From an uncultured Mucilaginibacter sp. (lineage in GTDB: Bacteria > Bacteroidota > Bacteroidia > Sphingobacteriales > Sphingobacteriaceae): 64,000 nt of DNA. Below are positions 17,386-27,391 of this stretch, one piece after another. Positions within the stretch are counted from its first letter, which is position 1; the number at the start of each line of letters is the position of its first letter. The notes below the pieces were generated by a model. That model was given only the letters and a program-made list of their open reading frames with translations, was not told the origin of the DNA and did no database searches. The stretch lies in contig NZ_CAJYGQ010000006.1 of the NCBI RefSeq assembly GCF_913773635.1, forward strand, positions 1 through 64,000, written 5' to 3'. A program made the position numbers and the translations under genes.

Positions 17386-18243
17386 ATGCCCTTTAGAACA
17401 ACTGTTATTACCGGAGCAACATCAGGAATTGGAAGAGAAACAGCTTTAGCGCTTGCCAAAATAGATCATGCACTGTATTTGCTTGTGCGTGATGTTGAAA
17501 AGGGGGAGGCGTTAAAAAGAGATTTAGTTGCTCAATCAGGTAACCGCAGCATATTTGTTATTTACTGCGATTTAAGTGATATGCAAACCGTAGTTGATGC
17601 TGCAAACGAACTTAAGGGCAAGCTCTTTGCGATTAACGTTCTCATTAATAATGCCGGTGGTGTAAACAATACCCGTAAAGAAACTAAAGACGGTATTGAA
17701 CTTACATTTGGCATGAACCATCTAGGGCATTTTTTGCTTACTCAAAGCCTTATGCCGTTGCTACGCAAAGGGCAAGCACGTATCATTAACCTCAGTTCAG
17801 AGGCTCATAAGATGGCGAGGCCGCAGTTGTTGAATGATGTACAATTTAAATCAGATTATTCGGGTTGGAAGGCTTATGCACTGGCAAAGCTCTGCAATAT
17901 ATATTTCACCAAGGCGCTGACCGAGCGTTTTGCACAGGATGGAATTACATCATACGCGGTACACCCGGGAGTAGTCAAAACCGATTTTTGGGCGGGCATG
18001 AACGGCTTAAAGAAGTTTTTGCTCATGTTTATGAATCCTTTCATGATTTCAGCAGAGCAGGGTGCCAAAACATCCATTTACCTGGCCGGCGCAGCTAAAT
18101 TGAGCCCTAAACTTAACGGGCAATACTTTAAGAAGGGCAAACCGGTAAAACCAACACTTGCAGCGCAGAATGCGTCGGCACGAAACAAATTGTGGCAAAT
18201 AAGTGAAAGACTAACCGAAAAATTCACCCTCGGGGCTTATTAG
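17386..18243 (+). CDS. Short-chain dehydrogenase/reductase, retinol dehydrogenase-like
   Basis: A 285-residue SDR oxidoreductase. The cofactor motif TGATSGIGRE is at about residues 9-18, NNAGG is present, and the catalytic Ser (NLSSEAH) and YALAK (Tyr-xxx-Lys) are intact. The length and the FGMNHLGHFLLTQ segment fit the retinol-dehydrogenase/WW-domain-oxidoreductase-like subgroup, but the bacterial substrate is unknown. It is divergent from the BlaI/M56 pair, and the shared upstream region contains the repressor operators, so co-regulation is possible. Confidence 0.9.
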   Translation: MPFRTTVITGATSGIGRETALALAKIDHALYLLVRDVEKGEALKRDLVAQSGNRSIFVIYCDLSDMQTVVDAANELKGKLFAINVLINNAGGVNNTRKETKDGIELTFGMNHLGHFLLTQSLMPLLRKGQARIINLSSEAHKMARPQLLNDVQFKSDYSGWKAYALAKLCNIYFTKALTERFAQDGITSYAVHPGVVKTDFWAGMNGLKKFLLMFMNPFMISAEQGAKTSIYLAGAAKLSPKLNGQYFKKGKPVKPTLAAQNASARNKLWQISERLTEKFTLGAY

Positions 18244-18306
18244 TAACTGATAAGAAAGTGTTGTAACATTTTACTGTCATAATAATGTAATGTTGGCTGT
18301 TTGGTT

Positions 18307-18314
18307 TATATTTA
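18307..18314 (+). promoter_or_regulatory. Near-consensus promoter of the cytochrome gene
   Basis: TATATTTA matches TAnnTTTG at 7 of 8 positions and lies 24 nt before the ATG. Confidence 0.35.
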
Positions 18315-18338
18315 CATCAAAACCAATTTGCTATTGTT

Positions 18339-18830
18339 ATGACCATCAAGAAAAATTTTGTTGTTGCTTTAGGAATGCTTGCCAGTGTCGTTTTTATTTC
18401 AACCACTGCAATGCGAGCCGAAAATGTTCAGGACGAGAAGAAGTTCAAGAACTTAAAAGTTCTTCCTAAAAATATTTCTGAAAAGCAGCTTGATGGTGTG
18501 ATGGATGAGTGGGCGGCTGCTTTGGGGGTAAGATGTAATTTTTGTCATACCCGTAACGAGGAAACCAAACGCATAGATTTTGCTTTAGATAGCAAGCCGG
18601 AGAAAGAAATGGCTCGCAAAATGTATCGCATGACGGCCACTATCAACAAGAAGTATTTTGATGCAGGTAAAGATTCTATAGGCCGGGTGATGGAACTAGG
18701 TGTTAATTGCAACACCTGTCATAAAGGCTCATCGCACCCCGAACTTAAAGCAGCTTATGTACCGCGTGCCCGTAGGCCACAAACTCCGCCACCGGCACAG
18801 CAACCAGCCCAGGCGCCGGTTCAAAATTAG
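18339..18830 (+). CDS. Secreted diheme c-type cytochrome (CytoC_RC-like)
   Basis: A 163-residue exported protein with a signal peptide covering about residues 1-27 and two heme-attachment motifs, CNFCH and CNTCH, about 65 residues apart. The surrounding pattern (MDEWAAALGVRCNFCH, MYRMTATINKKYF, GVNCNTCHKG) resembles the family named after the photosynthetic reaction-centre cytochrome c subunit, which is widespread in non-phototrophic Bacteroidota. A Pro/Gln/Ala-rich tail ends the protein. It probably carries electrons in the periplasm, but the partner is unknown. It is monocistronic, with a terminator at 18881. Confidence 0.85.
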   Translation: MTIKKNFVVALGMLASVVFISTTAMRAENVQDEKKFKNLKVLPKNISEKQLDGVMDEWAAALGVRCNFCHTRNEETKRIDFALDSKPEKEMARKMYRMTATINKKYFDAGKDSIGRVMELGVNCNTCHKGSSHPELKAAYVPRARRPQTPPPAQQPAQAPVQN

Positions 18831-18880
18831 TGATAACAGTATTTGATACTAACACTCACAGCACGCTTTCAATTATAGGT

Positions 18881-18912
18881 AGCCCTTACATTCAACTGTT
18901 AAGGGCTTTTTT
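18881..18912 (+). terminator. Intrinsic terminator after the cytochrome gene
   Basis: AGCCCTTA pairs with TAAGGGCT across an 11-nt loop and is followed by TTTTT. Confidence 0.8.
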
Positions 18913-19052
18913 ATTAATGTATAAACTGATTTAAACCATGTTTAAATACGCGTTCAAACTGAATAAAGTATTATGTTATAAGATGGGTAGCAATGCGCTG
19001 ATTATCAAAATTTCGTTTATGCTTTAGTATGATGGTTATTGCCGCAAAACAT

Positions 19053-19060
19053 TATTTTTG
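19053..19060 (+). promoter_or_regulatory. TAnnTTTG promoter element of valS
   Basis: TATTTTTG, an exact match, 6 nt before the ATG. This predicts a leaderless or nearly leaderless valS mRNA and leaves no room for a T-box-like leader. Confidence 0.55.
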
Positions 19061-19066
19061 TAGGCT

Positions 19067-21700
19067 ATGAGTATTTCAAAAACCTATCAGTTTAGTGAAG
19101 TTGAAGATAAATGGTATAGCTATTGGCTTGAGCACAAATTTTTTAAATCGGTGCCGGATGAACGCGAACCATACACTATAGTTATACCCCCGCCCAATGT
19201 TACAGGTGTGTTGCATATGGGCCACATGTTAAATAATACCATTCAGGATGTATTGATACGCCGCGCCCGTATGAAAGGCAAAAACGCCTGCTGGGTTCCT
19301 GGTACCGACCATGCCAGTATTGCCACCGAAGCTAAGGTGGTAAACATGCTTAAAGAACGTGGTATTGCCAAGGCAGATTTATCACGCGAAGACTTTTTAA
19401 AGTATGCCTGGGAATGGAAGGAAAAATACGGCGGTATAATACTTGAGCAACTCAAAAAATTAGGTGCATCATGTGACTGGGACCGTACCCGGTTTACCAT
19501 GGAAGAGGATATGTCTGAAGCGGTAATTGACACGTTCATTCATCTTTATAAAAAAGGCTGGATTTACCGTGGCGTACGCATGATTAACTGGGATCCGAGA
19601 GGATTGACTGCCGTATCTGATGAAGAAGTAATTCGTAAAGAAGTAAACCAAAAGCTTTATTACATTAAGTATACCTTGACTGAGGCTGAAGGAGATGCTA
19701 CGCATATAATGATAGCTACCACGCGCCCTGAAACCATAATGGCTGATAGTGCCGTATGTATAAATCCAAATGACGAGAGGTATACACATTTGCATGGCAA
19801 AACAGTTAAGGTTCCGCTTATTAACCGTGAGATACCTGTAATACTTGACGAGTACGTTACCATGGATTTTGGTACGGGTTGCTTAAAGGTTACGCCTGCG
19901 CATGATTTGAATGACTACGAGCTGGGGCAAAAACATAACCTGCCAGTAATTGACATTTTAAATGATGACGGTACACTTAACGATAAGGCCGAGATATTGA
20001 TTGGTGAAGACCGTTTTACTGCCCGTAAAAAAATTACTGTGCTGCTTGAAGAGGCTGGTGCGCTAGAAAAGGTAGAAGAGTACCGTTCACAAGTTGGATT
20101 TTCTGAACGTACCGACGCGGTTATAGAACCTAAACTTTCAATGCAATGGTTTTGCAAAATGAAAGAAATGGCACAGCCAGCGTTAGATTACGTTTTAAAT
20201 GGCGAGGTAAAGCTTATACCTGATAAATTTATTAATACTTACCGCCATTGGATGGAAAACGTGCGCGACTGGAATATTAGCCGCCAGTTGTGGTGGGGAC
20301 AGCAAATACCTGCGTGGTACCTGCCAAATGGCCAGTTTGTAGTAGCAAAAACCTTGGAGGAGGCGCTTACCGAAGCAAAAAGCATTGATGCAACGCTTAC
20401 CGCCGCCGATTTACGTCAGGATGAAGATGTGGTAGATACCTGGTTTTCATCGTGGTTGTGGCCTATATCGGTATTTGACGGTTTCAAAAATCCTGACAAC
20501 GCCGATATTAATTACTACTACCCAACCAATGATCTGGTCACCGCACCCGAAATATTGTTCTTTTGGGTGGCGCGTATGATTATGGCCGGTCATGAATTTA
20601 AGGGTAAAGCCCCTTTTAAAAACGTTTACCTTACCGGTATAGTTCGTGACAAGTTAGGCCGGAAAATGTCTAAGTCGTTAGGTAATTCGCCTGACCCCAT
20701 TGACCTGATAAAAAAATATGGCGCTGATGGTGTTCGTGTAGGTATGCTGCTTTGTTCGCCTGCCGGAAACGACCTTATGTTCGATGAAAGCTATTGTGAG
20801 CAGGGCCGTAATTTCGCCAACAAAATATGGAATGCTTTCCGTTTAGTAAAAGGATGGGAGGTTGATGCAACTTTGCCTGCAACCAATGCAATAGCTATAA
20901 ATTGGTTTAACAGTCGTTTCAATGAAGCGCTTGCCGAAATTGAAGATTTGTTTGCACAATATCGCCTTTCGGAAGCCATTATGGCAGTTTACAAGCTGGT
21001 GTGGGATGATTTCTGCGCCTGGTTCCTTGAGATGGTAAAACCTGCCTACCAACACCCAATAGATGCCGAAAGCTTTAACGCTACTGTTAAGTTTTTTGAA
21101 AACATACTCAAGTTGTTGCATCCGTTTATGCCGTTTTTAAGCGAGGAGTTATGGCATGATGAGCTTTTTGGGGAGCGCAATGCGCAAGACTGTTGTATAG
21201 TTGCTCAATTACCCGAAATTGAGCAAACCAATACACAGTTGCTTGCTGATGTTGAAAAACTGAAACAAGTAATTACAGAAATACGTAATACGCGGAACAC
21301 AAAACAATTATCACCTAAAGAAGCTTTAGAACTGCATGTAAAACAAAGTTCAGCTGTAGATTATCAATCGTTTGTGCCCGTTATAAGCAAGTTAGGAAAC
21401 ATCAGCTCAATTAACTTTGCTGATGATAAAATTGCAGGTGCAGCAAGCTTTATGGTATCAACAGATGAGTTTTTTATACCATTAGCCAATAATATTGATG
21501 CAGACGCAGAAATTGCTCGTTTACAAAAAGATAAAGAATATTTAGTAGGCTTTTTAAAGTCGGTAAATGCTAAGCTATCTAACGAGAAATTTGTGAATAA
21601 TGCTAAACCTGAAATTATCGAAAATGAAAGGAAGAAGCAGGCAGACGCCGAGGCTAAGCTTCAGATCATTGAAGAGAACCTAAAGTTTTTGGCAATTTAA
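19067..21700 (+). CDS. valS: Valyl-tRNA synthetase
   Basis: A class I aminoacyl-tRNA synthetase that charges tRNA-Val. The 877-residue length is normal for the bacterial enzyme. The HIGH motif appears as [12 protein letters not shown] (about residues 44-55) and the KMSKS loop as [14 protein letters not shown]; between them lies the editing domain. The last ~65 residues are a Lys/Glu-rich coiled coil ([17 protein letters not shown] and beyond), the tRNA-binding arm typical of ValRS. The hybrid kinase gene follows after 61 bp on the same strand and might be co-transcribed, as no terminator is visible between them. Confidence 0.98.
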   Translation: MSISKTYQFSEVEDKWYSYWLEHKFFKSVPDEREPYTIVIPPPNVTGVLHMGHMLNNTIQDVLIRRARMKGKNACWVPGTDHASIATEAKVVNMLKERGIAKADLSREDFLKYAWEWKEKYGGIILEQLKKLGASCDWDRTRFTMEEDMSEAVIDTFIHLYKKGWIYRGVRMINWDPRGLTAVSDEEVIRKEVNQKLYYIKYTLTEAEGDATHIMIATTRPETIMADSAVCINPNDERYTHLHGKTVKVPLINREIPVILDEYVTMDFGTGCLKVTPAHDLNDYELGQKHNLPVIDILNDDGTLNDKAEILIGEDRFTARKKITVLLEEAGALEKVEEYRSQVGFSERTDAVIEPKLSMQWFCKMKEMAQPALDYVLNGEVKLIPDKFINTYRHWMENVRDWNISRQLWWGQQIPAWYLPNGQFVVAKTLEEALTEAKSIDATLTAADLRQDEDVVDTWFSSWLWPISVFDGFKNPDNADINYYYPTNDLVTAPEILFFWVARMIMAGHEFKGKAPFKNVYLTGIVRDKLGRKMSKSLGNSPDPIDLIKKYGADGVRVGMLLCSPAGNDLMFDESYCEQGRNFANKIWNAFRLVKGWEVDATLPATNAIAINWFNSRFNEALAEIEDLFAQYRLSEAIMAVYKLVWDDFCAWFLEMVKPAYQHPIDAESFNATVKFFENILKLLHPFMPFLSEELWHDELFGERNAQDCCIVAQLPEIEQTNTQLLADVEKLKQVITEIRNTRNTKQLSPKEALELHVKQSSAVDYQSFVPVISKLGNISSINFADDKIAGAASFMVSTDEFFIPLANNIDADAEIARLQKDKEYLVGFLKSVNAKLSNEKFVNNAKPEIIENERKKQADAEAKLQIIEENLKFLAI

Positions 21701-21761
21701 TTGCAAGGTGTAAACCAGTTAATACCCGATACATTAGAATACTTTAACTTACCAATAAGTG

Positions 21762-23603
21762 ATGAGCACAGCAGCAGGTTTTTTAAACCTCTCTATAAAG
21801 AATATCTTGTCTGACGAGCAAACGATGCTCGCTCAGGCACGTATTCGCTTATTGTATTACGGGTTAGGGTTGGTGTTTGTAGCGGTGTTTGCTGTCTTTT
21901 TAAGTGTTTTGTTTATCGACCAAACACCGCTCATTGTAATAGCTGGCGGGGTGCTGGTACTTATTGCAGGTTTGTTTAAATATCTTACCTGGAAAGCCGA
22001 CTGGAAAACGGTTTCGCACGCACTGCTTGCTGTAGGAACCATTATTAATTTGGCTGATGCCTTCATTATATTCCAAAAGGTTGATATCCTGTCCATTCAA
22101 TTAGTATTACTCTTCATCATCTTTGGTTTTTACATGTTAGGGCAAAATTGGGGTTTATTTTACTCCCTTGTTAATTTGCTGCCTATTGTACTGCTTATGA
22201 TTTACTCATATAGTAATTTGTATATCATAGGCATACGCCCCGAAAAGTTAGACCAATCAACATTGATTATAAGTGTGCTCACCAATTTTATTATGATGGT
22301 GTACATTCATAATCACTTTTACAATGCATTTTTAAAGAACATAGTTCAGTTGAAGAAAACAGGTGAAGAACAATTCCGCCTGAACATAAACCTTGAACAA
22401 GCTATTGATAAGGCCGAAAAGTCTTCACATGCTAAGTCGGAGTTCTTGTCTACCATGTCCCATGAAATACGCACGCCTTTAAATGCGGTTATTGGTATGA
22501 GTAATTTGCTGATGATGGGCAACCCGCGGCCTGACCAGCAGGAGAATCTTGAGATACTAAAGTTTTCGGCTAATAACCTTTTGGCCATCGTTAATGATGT
22601 TCTCGACTTTAATAAAATTGAGTCGGGTAAAGTGGTTTTCGAAAACATACGGTTTAACCTGGCCGAATTGATGCACAACATTTGCGGCGGGCAAATTATT
22701 AAAGCGAACGAGAAAGGACTTATTTTTAAATTAAAGATTGACGACGTCTTTCGTAATAAGACCGTTATTGGAGACCCAACCCGTATAACCCAAATAATAT
22801 TTAACCTGGTAAGTAATGCCATTAAGTTCACCAGGCAGGGTTATGTTGAAGTTAAAGTAAACTGCATTGAAGACAGGCACAATCAAGTAGTTGTACGCTT
22901 TTCTGTAAAGGACTCCGGCATTGGTATTGAAGGTGACAACCTCACCGCAATTTTTGAACCTTTTACACAAGAATCAGTAACTACAACCCGCCAGTATGGT
23001 GGCACAGGATTAGGCCTTGCTATTGTTAAACGCTTGTTAGAACTTAAAGGCGTTCAAATGGAGGTTAAAAGCAAGCCAGGACAGGGATCAGAGTTCTTGT
23101 TCAGCCTTGAGCTTCCTGTTGCGACAGATAAGCCCGAGGAACATGCCGATAAGCCAAGAATTGCTCCGCAGCACGATTCGGAGTTAAGTAATCTGCATAT
23201 ACTTGTTGCCGAAGACAATATGGTTAATACTATGCTGATGAAGAAATTCTTCAGTAAGTGGCAGGTACAATCTTCATTTGCCGAAAATGGAGAGCGAGCT
23301 GTGGAAATGATGCAGTATGGCAATTTTGATATTGTGTTAATGGACTTGCAAATGCCTGTAATGAATGGCTTTGAGGCCGCAATGGAAATAAGAAAGCTGC
23401 CAGACGGCGTAAAATCATCAGTGCCAATCATTGCCTTAACAGCATCGGCCCTTACCGATATAAGGGAAAAGGTATTCAGTGCCGGAATGAATGATTATGT
23501 ATCTAAGCCATTTAAGCCCGATGAGTTGAAAGAAAAGATTGTTACTTTGGTTAAACGTAAAGCCTCGGTAACATCAGCAACTTTTAATCAACCTGCATTA
23601 TAA
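21762..23603 (+). CDS. Membrane-bound hybrid histidine kinase/response regulator
   Basis: A 613-residue sensor. Residues ~25-200 contain about six transmembrane helices with no obvious periplasmic sensor domain. A short coiled coil follows, then HisKA with the H box SHEIRTPLNAVIGMSNLL, a HATPase domain with N box (NLVSNAIKFT), DSGIGI and GGTGLGLAIV, and a C-terminal receiver domain with phospho-acceptor Asp in DIVLMDLQMPVMNG and the conserved Lys in YVSKPFKP. The ATG at 21762 is preferred over the in-frame GTG immediately before it. No HPt or output gene is adjacent. Its 3' end overlaps the convergent nuclease-like gene by 16 bp. Confidence 0.93.
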   Translation: MSTAAGFLNLSIKNILSDEQTMLAQARIRLLYYGLGLVFVAVFAVFLSVLFIDQTPLIVIAGGVLVLIAGLFKYLTWKADWKTVSHALLAVGTIINLADAFIIFQKVDILSIQLVLLFIIFGFYMLGQNWGLFYSLVNLLPIVLLMIYSYSNLYIIGIRPEKLDQSTLIISVLTNFIMMVYIHNHFYNAFLKNIVQLKKTGEEQFRLNINLEQAIDKAEKSSHAKSEFLSTMSHEIRTPLNAVIGMSNLLMMGNPRPDQQENLEILKFSANNLLAIVNDVLDFNKIESGKVVFENIRFNLAELMHNICGGQIIKANEKGLIFKLKIDDVFRNKTVIGDPTRITQIIFNLVSNAIKFTRQGYVEVKVNCIEDRHNQVVVRFSVKDSGIGIEGDNLTAIFEPFTQESVTTTRQYGGTGLGLAIVKRLLELKGVQMEVKSKPGQGSEFLFSLELPVATDKPEEHADKPRIAPQHDSELSNLHILVAEDNMVNTMLMKKFFSKWQVQSSFAENGERAVEMMQYGNFDIVLMDLQMPVMNGFEAAMEIRKLPDGVKSSVPIIALTASALTDIREKVFSAGMNDYVSKPFKPDELKEKIVTLVKRKASVTSATFNQPAL

Positions 23604-24076
23604 TCGGGCAAATCTTCAAGAAACGAGTGGGTGTTATCATCAAAATTTATACTGCAGTAGTAATGCTGTAGTCCATTAGTAACAACCAGTAATTTTATCC
23701 GATGAGTTATGTTGTACCGGGCTATCTGATCAAATACCTTCTGGTCAATTTTCACACCCGGGGCCTTGCACTCAACCATCAGTAATTTGCTTGCATTGGT
23801 GGAATATACCACAATGTCTGACCGCCGGGCCATTCCGTGTAGCTTTAACCCGCCTTCAAGTTTAATTAATCCTTTAGGATACTTTTTAACGTTTATTAAG
23901 TACTGCACAAAATGCTGGCGCACCCATTCTTCGGGTGTAAGCATAATTTTTCGTTTTCTTATTTCATCAAAAACGTACAGCTGATTATTTTCATCGGTTA
24001 TTTTAAAAGGATAGGGAGGAAGGGCTAAGGGCTGTAACAAATCCATCGGGGCTAAATTCATCATTATATCTGCCAA
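23588..24076 (-). CDS. Stand-alone HsdR N-terminal-like (PD-(D/E)xK) protein
   Basis: A 162-residue protein matching the type I restriction enzyme R N-terminal domain (HSDR_N_2-like), without helicase domains. The nuclease core is suggested by SDIVVY followed by LLMVECKAP (Asp, then Glu-x-Lys), preceded by VRQHFVQYLINVKKYP. No hsdM or hsdS gene is nearby, so it is not part of a restriction system here; such solo proteins are common in Bacteroidota beside holA and have no assigned role. It is divergent from holA, with 39 bp between starts, and overlaps the hybrid kinase gene by 16 bp at its 3' end. Confidence 0.85.
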   Translation of the reverse strand: MADIMMNLAPMDLLQPLALPPYPFKITDENNQLYVFDEIRKRKIMLTPEEWVRQHFVQYLINVKKYPKGLIKLEGGLKLHGMARRSDIVVYSTNASKLLMVECKAPGVKIDQKVFDQIARYNITHRIKLLVVTNGLQHYYCSINFDDNTHSFLEDLPDYNAG

Positions 24077-24115
24077 ATCCTAACCGCTTATTCGTAAATT
24101 TACGGCCTGTAATCA

Positions 24116-25138
24116 ATGACTGCTAACGACATTATTAAAGACATAAAGAGCCGCAAGTTTAAGCCATTATATTTGCTTCATGGCGATGAACCTTATTTCA
24201 TTGACCTTGTGGGCAATTATATGGAAAGCCATATACTGTCTGACGCTGAAAAAGGATTTAATCAAACAGTACTTTATGGAAAAGATACTGATATAATGAC
24301 GGTGCTAAACGCTGCCAAGCGTTACCCTATGATGGCTGATTACCAGGTTATCATTATTAAAGAAGCTCAGGATATGAAATGGGGTAAGGAAGATGCTGAT
24401 AAAAAAGGTATCAACCCAGTTTTGAGCTACTTCGAAAATCCGCTCAATACTACAATTCTTGTTTTCTGTTACAAGTATGGCAAATTTGATAAGCGTAAAA
24501 AGGCATACAAGTTTATCGAAAAAAACGGATTGGTATTTGAGTCGGCATCAATGTATGATAACAAAATACCAGGCTGGATAGAAAGCTACGTTACTGAAAA
24601 AAACTATCAAATTAGTGCGCAGGCAGCGGCTATGCTGTGCGAATATTTAGGTAATGATTTATCTAAAATTGCTAACGAGATAGATAAGTTGATGCTTAAC
24701 ATATCTGAAGGGCAGGAAATCAACCTTAAGCATATTCAAGATAATATTGGTATTAGTAAAGAGTACAATGTTTTTGAGCTGCAATCGGCTTTAATTAAAA
24801 AAGACGTATTGAAAGCCAATCAAATTGTTAATTACTTTGAAGCTAACCCCAAGGCCAATCCAATAGTGCTTATACTGGGAAACTTAAATAACTTTTTTTC
24901 AAAGGTGCTGATGTATCATTATGTGAAAGATAAAACGCCTAAAAGTGTGGCCAGCGAACTGGGTGTTAATCCATACTTCATTAAAGATTATGAAGCTGCT
25001 GCGCGAGGGTTTGACTATTACAAAACAACGCTTATTATAGGCTGGCTGAGAGAGTATGATTTGAAAAGCAAAGGAATGAACTCCAACGCTTCACATGGAG
25101 AGTTATTAAAAGAGCTGGTGTTTAAAATATTGCATTAA
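24116..25138 (+). CDS. holA: DNA polymerase III subunit delta
   Basis: HolA is the clamp-loader subunit that opens the sliding clamp. The 340-residue length is typical. The N-terminal segment IKSRKFKPLYLLHGDEPYFIDLV is the usual start, with the degenerate P-loop region of delta. The central QISAQAAAMLCEYLGNDLSKIANEIDKLML and later NVFELQSALIKKD are characteristic helical blocks. It is divergent from the HsdR_N-like gene, and a small minus-strand gene follows 21 bp beyond its stop. A TAAATTTA near-promoter is at 24095-24102. Confidence 0.93.
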   Translation: MTANDIIKDIKSRKFKPLYLLHGDEPYFIDLVGNYMESHILSDAEKGFNQTVLYGKDTDIMTVLNAAKRYPMMADYQVIIIKEAQDMKWGKEDADKKGINPVLSYFENPLNTTILVFCYKYGKFDKRKKAYKFIEKNGLVFESASMYDNKIPGWIESYVTEKNYQISAQAAAMLCEYLGNDLSKIANEIDKLMLNISEGQEINLKHIQDNIGISKEYNVFELQSALIKKDVLKANQIVNYFEANPKANPIVLILGNLNNFFSKVLMYHYVKDKTPKSVASELGVNPYFIKDYEAAARGFDYYKTTLIIGWLREYDLKSKGMNSNASHGELLKELVFKILH

Positions 25139-25159
25139 TCACCAGCTTTCAATTTAAGT

Positions 25160-25363
25160 TTACAAGGTATCGTCAGCCGGTGGTTGCGGTGCGTAATCCT
25201 CATCAAACGCAAGTTCATCTTCGCTAAACATCCGTACTTCGCCAGATTGTAGCTCAACTTCAACCATACTGCCCTCTTCGGTTTGGTTAATGTTTACTGT
25301 ACCTTTTTCGTCTGTTTCGTTAATAACAACCTGATCGCCGTATTCAAAAAGTCCGTTTCTCAT
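25160..25363 (-). CDS. Conserved small acidic protein, function unknown
   Basis: A 67-residue protein with many Glu and Asp residues and no signal peptide or membrane segment. The first ~50 residues look like a small beta-rich fold (YGDQVVINETDEKGTVNI, then MVEVELQSGEVRMFSEDEL), with a Pro/Ala/Asp tail. The alternating hydrophobic pattern recalls small SH3/KOW-like barrels, but that is a guess. It is convergent with holA, and a 172-bp AT-rich space separates its start from the divergent PAS kinase. I do not recognise the family. Confidence 0.65.
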   Translation of the reverse strand: MRNGLFEYGDQVVINETDEKGTVNINQTEEGSMVEVELQSGEVRMFSEDELAFDEDYAPQPPADDTL

Positions 25364-25535
25364 AATCCAAGTTTATTTAATTAACTTTTAGTTTCGGCCT
25401 TTGTTTGTATGATAGATAAATGTTAGCTTGAAAAATATCGTATTAGCAAGCATTGCAACAAAATAGTATTTATTTCACATTGGATGCGATTTATAATTGT
25501 AACTTTCATGCTTTATTGTTACGCGTATTACATTA

Positions 25536-27305
25536 ATGAACTTTCATCTACTGCTTGATGCTGAAGGACGGTTTGTACAGGTAAGCAAAGGTTTTGAAAA
25601 TTGGTTAACATTACCATTTTCAAATCTTGAGGGAAGGTTTATTACGGAATTTATTCGCTCGGCTCATCTGCGCAATCTTAATAATCTTATAAGTCAAAAT
25701 ATTCCGGGTGACAGCCTTGAGTTAAACAAGGCAGTTTTTAAAGGCACCGGAGAAATACTTAAATGGGCTGATTTAACTTTTTCAATACTTCAACCCAATA
25801 GCACTACTACTAACATAATGGTTAGCGTGCGCCCTATTGATGATAGTGGTGCAGCTGCAATTGATAAGCTTAAGCAAGCTAATTCTAACTTTTTTAATGC
25901 CCATCCTCACGGTATTATCAATATTGATATTGATGGCAGCGTTTTACACAGCAATGCCCAGATAACACATGACACCGGATTTTCCATGGAAGTGTTGCAG
26001 CAACACGGTTTGTTAAACCTGGTGACCGCTAAAAATCGTATAGAAGCTATACGTGGTTTCATAGCAGCTACCAGGCAAGCAAAGTCATCGTCGTTAGACG
26101 TACAAGTATATACTGAGCGCCAGGAATTACTTTTTGTAAACTTAACAATTGTTCCGGTAGTGTTTGAGGGGCAAACGGTTGAACTGTATGCTATTGTAAA
26201 AAATATAGGTGAACATATAGCATTACAGCAAACACTTAAAAAGCTTTCTATAGTTGCCAATAAAGCTACCAATGGTGTAGCCGTATTAGATAGTGATTTC
26301 AGAATTGAACTTATTAATGACGTTTTTCTTAAAATGTGCGGACACCCACGCGATTACATTATAGGTAAGCGCCTGAGCGATTTAATAACCCGTGAGGAAG
26401 TTGATTATATAGTACTTGAAGAGGGGAGAGCAAACTTGCTGAACGGTGTGGCTATTGAACGTGAGCTTGAGTGCTTCCGGAGCGATGGATCAAGCTTTTG
26501 GAATTTCATCAAGCTTACGCCTATTATGAGCAGCGAAGGCAAAATGGAGATGTGCATAACTGTGCATACCGACATTACCGATAAAAAGAAGGCAGAATTG
26601 GAACTGCGCATGCTGGCAGACGATCTATATCGTCAAAATAAGGAGTTACACCAGTTTGCTTACATTGTGTCGCATAACATGCGTTCACCTGTGGCTAATA
26701 TTGTTGGGTTGGCAAATTTGCTTGAATTATTTAAAGATGATCCTGAAACGCAGTCGCAAACACTTAAAGAGTTAACGAAATCGGTAAATAACCTCGATAC
26801 TGTAATAAAGGATTTAAGTTATATACTTACCATCAACAACGCCAACAAGGAACTCCTTAAAGAACCTGTCATTCTGCAGGATTTGCTGCAGCAGGTAATG
26901 GTTGATTTGCAGCCCCAGATACTGGTAACCGATGCTGATATTTCAATTCAAACCAAACCACTGGTTTTACGCACAAATCGCGCTTATATTTACAGTATCT
27001 TTTATAACCTTATCAGCAACGCTATAAAGTATAAATCGCATCTACGACCATTTATCAAAATAGATTTTTACCAGACAGAATCACATACCGTGTTATATGT
27101 AGCTGATAACGGTAAGGGGATTGATATAGAAAAGCACGCGCACGATTTATTTAAGCCTTACAAACGTTTTGATTTCAAAGTTGAAGGTAAGGGCCTAGGC
27201 TTGTTTTTGGTGAAAAGTCATGTTGAGGCTTTGGGTGGCAGCCTAACAGTTAAGAGTGAGTTAAACAAAGGCTCCACATTCTACATCAAAATACCATTTG
27301 CTTAA
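25536..27305 (+). CDS. Soluble multi-PAS sensor histidine kinase
   Basis: A 589-residue kinase with no transmembrane helices, so it senses a cytoplasmic signal. Three PAS-like domains occupy roughly residues 1-105, 110-235 and 240-360. The dimerisation/phospho-acceptor helix QFAYIVSHNMRSPVANIVGLANLL follows, then a HATPase with N box NLISNAIKY, DNGKGID and GKGLGLFLVKSHVEALGG. The HNMRSPVANI type of H box is common in Bacteroidota PAS kinases. There is no receiver domain and no adjacent regulator gene, so the partner is encoded elsewhere. A TATAATTG near-promoter lies upstream. Confidence 0.92.
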   Translation: MNFHLLLDAEGRFVQVSKGFENWLTLPFSNLEGRFITEFIRSAHLRNLNNLISQNIPGDSLELNKAVFKGTGEILKWADLTFSILQPNSTTTNIMVSVRPIDDSGAAAIDKLKQANSNFFNAHPHGIINIDIDGSVLHSNAQITHDTGFSMEVLQQHGLLNLVTAKNRIEAIRGFIAATRQAKSSSLDVQVYTERQELLFVNLTIVPVVFEGQTVELYAIVKNIGEHIALQQTLKKLSIVANKATNGVAVLDSDFRIELINDVFLKMCGHPRDYIIGKRLSDLITREEVDYIVLEEGRANLLNGVAIERELECFRSDGSSFWNFIKLTPIMSSEGKMEMCITVHTDITDKKKAELELRMLADDLYRQNKELHQFAYIVSHNMRSPVANIVGLANLLELFKDDPETQSQTLKELTKSVNNLDTVIKDLSYILTINNANKELLKEPVILQDLLQQVMVDLQPQILVTDADISIQTKPLVLRTNRAYIYSIFYNLISNAIKYKSHLRPFIKIDFYQTESHTVLYVADNGKGIDIEKHAHDLFKPYKRFDFKVEGKGLGLFLVKSHVEALGGSLTVKSELNKGSTFYIKIPFA

Positions 27306-27391
27306 TGGATTGTAAACAATTGATTATTTGGTAGTTGCTTTTGAAAGAATTTAGTTTATTTTTAAGCAAAAAACCATTACCCATAAAAAAA

